From: Terriglobales bacterium
GTDB taxonomy: Bacteria; Acidobacteriota; Terriglobia; Terriglobales; Acidobacteriaceae
Assembly: GCA_035561515.1 (NCBI GenBank)
Contig: DATMXP010000019.1
Span: forward strand, 1 to 64,000
DNA: 64,000 nucleotides
Direction of reading: 5' to 3'
Of the stretch, positions 63,382-64,000 are shown piece by piece. Made by a program: the position numbers and the translations under genes. The notes under the pieces are model-generated. The model did no database searches, was not told the origin of the DNA, and saw only the letters and a list, made by a program, of their open reading frames with translations. Within the stretch, counting starts at the first letter, position 1. Each line of letters opens with the position of its first letter.

Positions 63382-63831
63382 TTAGGCGACCAACGACCGG
63401 TTGAACCCTTGATAGTTGGTGGCTACGCTCGCTCGGCATTCAGTATCTCTTCGTTCTTCTTTCGGCGGATAGACTTGAATCAACCCATGCTTATCGGGGA
63501 GCTTTGCGAACGCGCCCTCCTCCCCCATCAAATATTGCAATGTACGCGCGAAGGCTGCGGAGTAATAGTTGTTACTGAAACGTAAGCCAATGGTATGAAA
63601 CCACAAAGGGCGCAACCAGAACTCACAGACAAGATTCCAGTAGCCTCTGACTGTGGACGCCCATATCAACATAAAATCAAGCGAACCGTCGTGTCCGGTT
63701 TGATATTCAATGTGAATCAAGCCTGATTTTGAATCCGGCATCAGTTCATCCCAGTTCTGGGCGACGGCAGATTGCAAGGCGCAGTCGAGCTGTGCCGTTG
63801 GTTTCGATAGCGACTCTGAGATAGGCGTCAT
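63382..63831 (-). CDS. Hypothetical protein
   Basis: About 149 residues from ATG 63831, set by GGGGAGGAAAT upstream; the frame is open further but overlaps the regulator end. It has an aromatic-rich middle (GYWNLVCEFWLRPLWFHTIG) and a helix (SAAFARTLQYLMGEEG). No family recognised. It starts ten bases after the stop of a LuxR-type regulator and is probably cotranscribed with it. Confidence 0.55.
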   Translation of the reverse strand: MTPISESLSKPTAQLDCALQSAVAQNWDELMPDSKSGLIHIEYQTGHDGSLDFMLIWASTVRGYWNLVCEFWLRPLWFHTIGLRFSNNYYSAAFARTLQYLMGEEGAFAKLPDKHGLIQVYPPKEERRDTECRASVATNYQGFNRSLVA

Positions 63832-63841
63832 ATTTCCTCCC

Positions 63842-64000
63842 CTAAGCTGCGCGTACAGTCCATGTTCCTTGTTGTGCGGACGAAGCATACAAAACCAACT
63901 CGGCTCGGGTATGACAACCGAGCGAACGCAACAGCCACGAAGTGCAACCGCGGACGACGTCCTCATTTAGACGCAGCTTGTCGGCGATGGCAACATCGCT
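63842..64000 (-). CDS. LuxR/NarL-type regulator, C-terminal part (runs off the window)
   Basis: The last 52 codons of a gene whose start lies beyond the window. The frame reads SDVAIADKLRLNEDVVRG followed by SLGCHTRAELVLYASS, matching the LuxR helix-turn-helix end (compare IAKRIFVGIKTVET ... LRSRSEVVRYA in the gene at 58908). Probably a response regulator. The stop is at 63842-63844. Confidence 0.75.
   Translation of the reverse strand, partial: SDVAIADKLRLNEDVVRGCTSWLLRSLGCHTRAELVLYASSAQQGTWTVRAA

Overview
The window looks like a stretch of an Acidobacteriota-type chromosome carrying a large integrated conjugative element. The host assignment is an inference from protein style: a kaiB/kaiC pair with a PAS histidine kinase, NarL and Crp regulators, a DUF3309 peptide, a glutamine-rich exported protein and small CCSPCF proteins. 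The left 52 kb behaves as an integrative and conjugative element (ICE) with heavy anti-phage cargo. The right 11.8 kb looks like resident chromosome.

Left edge (1-226): a 26-bp imperfect direct repeat of the sequence just after the integrase gene, followed by the 3' half of a tRNA-Pro(CGG) gene. This is a signature of integration at a tRNA.

Defence cargo (227-27 kb): a Panacea-domain antitoxin-like gene with a probable MazF/PemK-like partner. Next is an unusual leftward operon: a thymidine-phosphorylase-like enzyme, a 1232-residue zinc-ribbon/protein kinase/P-loop NTPase/CARF-like fusion, and a frameshifted gene. It is followed by a rightward operon of an 80-residue protein, a C5 cytosine methyltransferase, a UvrD-like helicase-nuclease and Vsr, and then by a complete type III restriction-modification pair. 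A cluster of tiny paralogous genes lies beside two divergent XRE regulators that share a 13-bp inverted-repeat operator. A PD-(D/E)XK-like protein and an HNH protein follow.

Transfer module (26.8-42 kb): a sigma-like factor, a strong intrinsic terminator, then virB2-B3-B4-B5-B6-B8-B9-B10, a MoxR-type ATPase, virD4, a DUF4400-like protein, a winged-helix protein, a small OB-fold-like protein, a cluster of inverted repeats (candidate oriT) and an HD-type MOBH-like relaxase. VirB1, VirB7 and VirB11 were not recognised.

Maintenance and accessory module (42-52 kb): a second DNA sliding clamp (DnaN), a SWIM zinc-finger protein, a PLD-family protein, a HipA-like kinase, several small proteins, an AAA/STAND-like ATPase, an excisionase and a tyrosine integrase. 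Intergenic gaps from 42.5 to 48.5 kb repeatedly carry a CCACAAA motif, often fused to the ribosome binding site.

Right part (52.2-64 kb): all genes point leftward. They encode a zinc-dependent phospholipase C-like protein, DUF3309, a Gln-rich exported protein, an OmpA-family protein, a small membrane protein, a receiver/zinc-ribbon protein, a Crp/Fnr regulator, a NarL response regulator, a PAS histidine kinase, KaiB, KaiC, an unknown protein and the end of a LuxR-type regulator.

The most interesting unit is the kinase-NTPase-CARF-like fusion with the phosphorylase-like enzyme (1687-7441), a candidate undescribed defence or stress system. All family assignments were made by eye from motifs; no database search was run.
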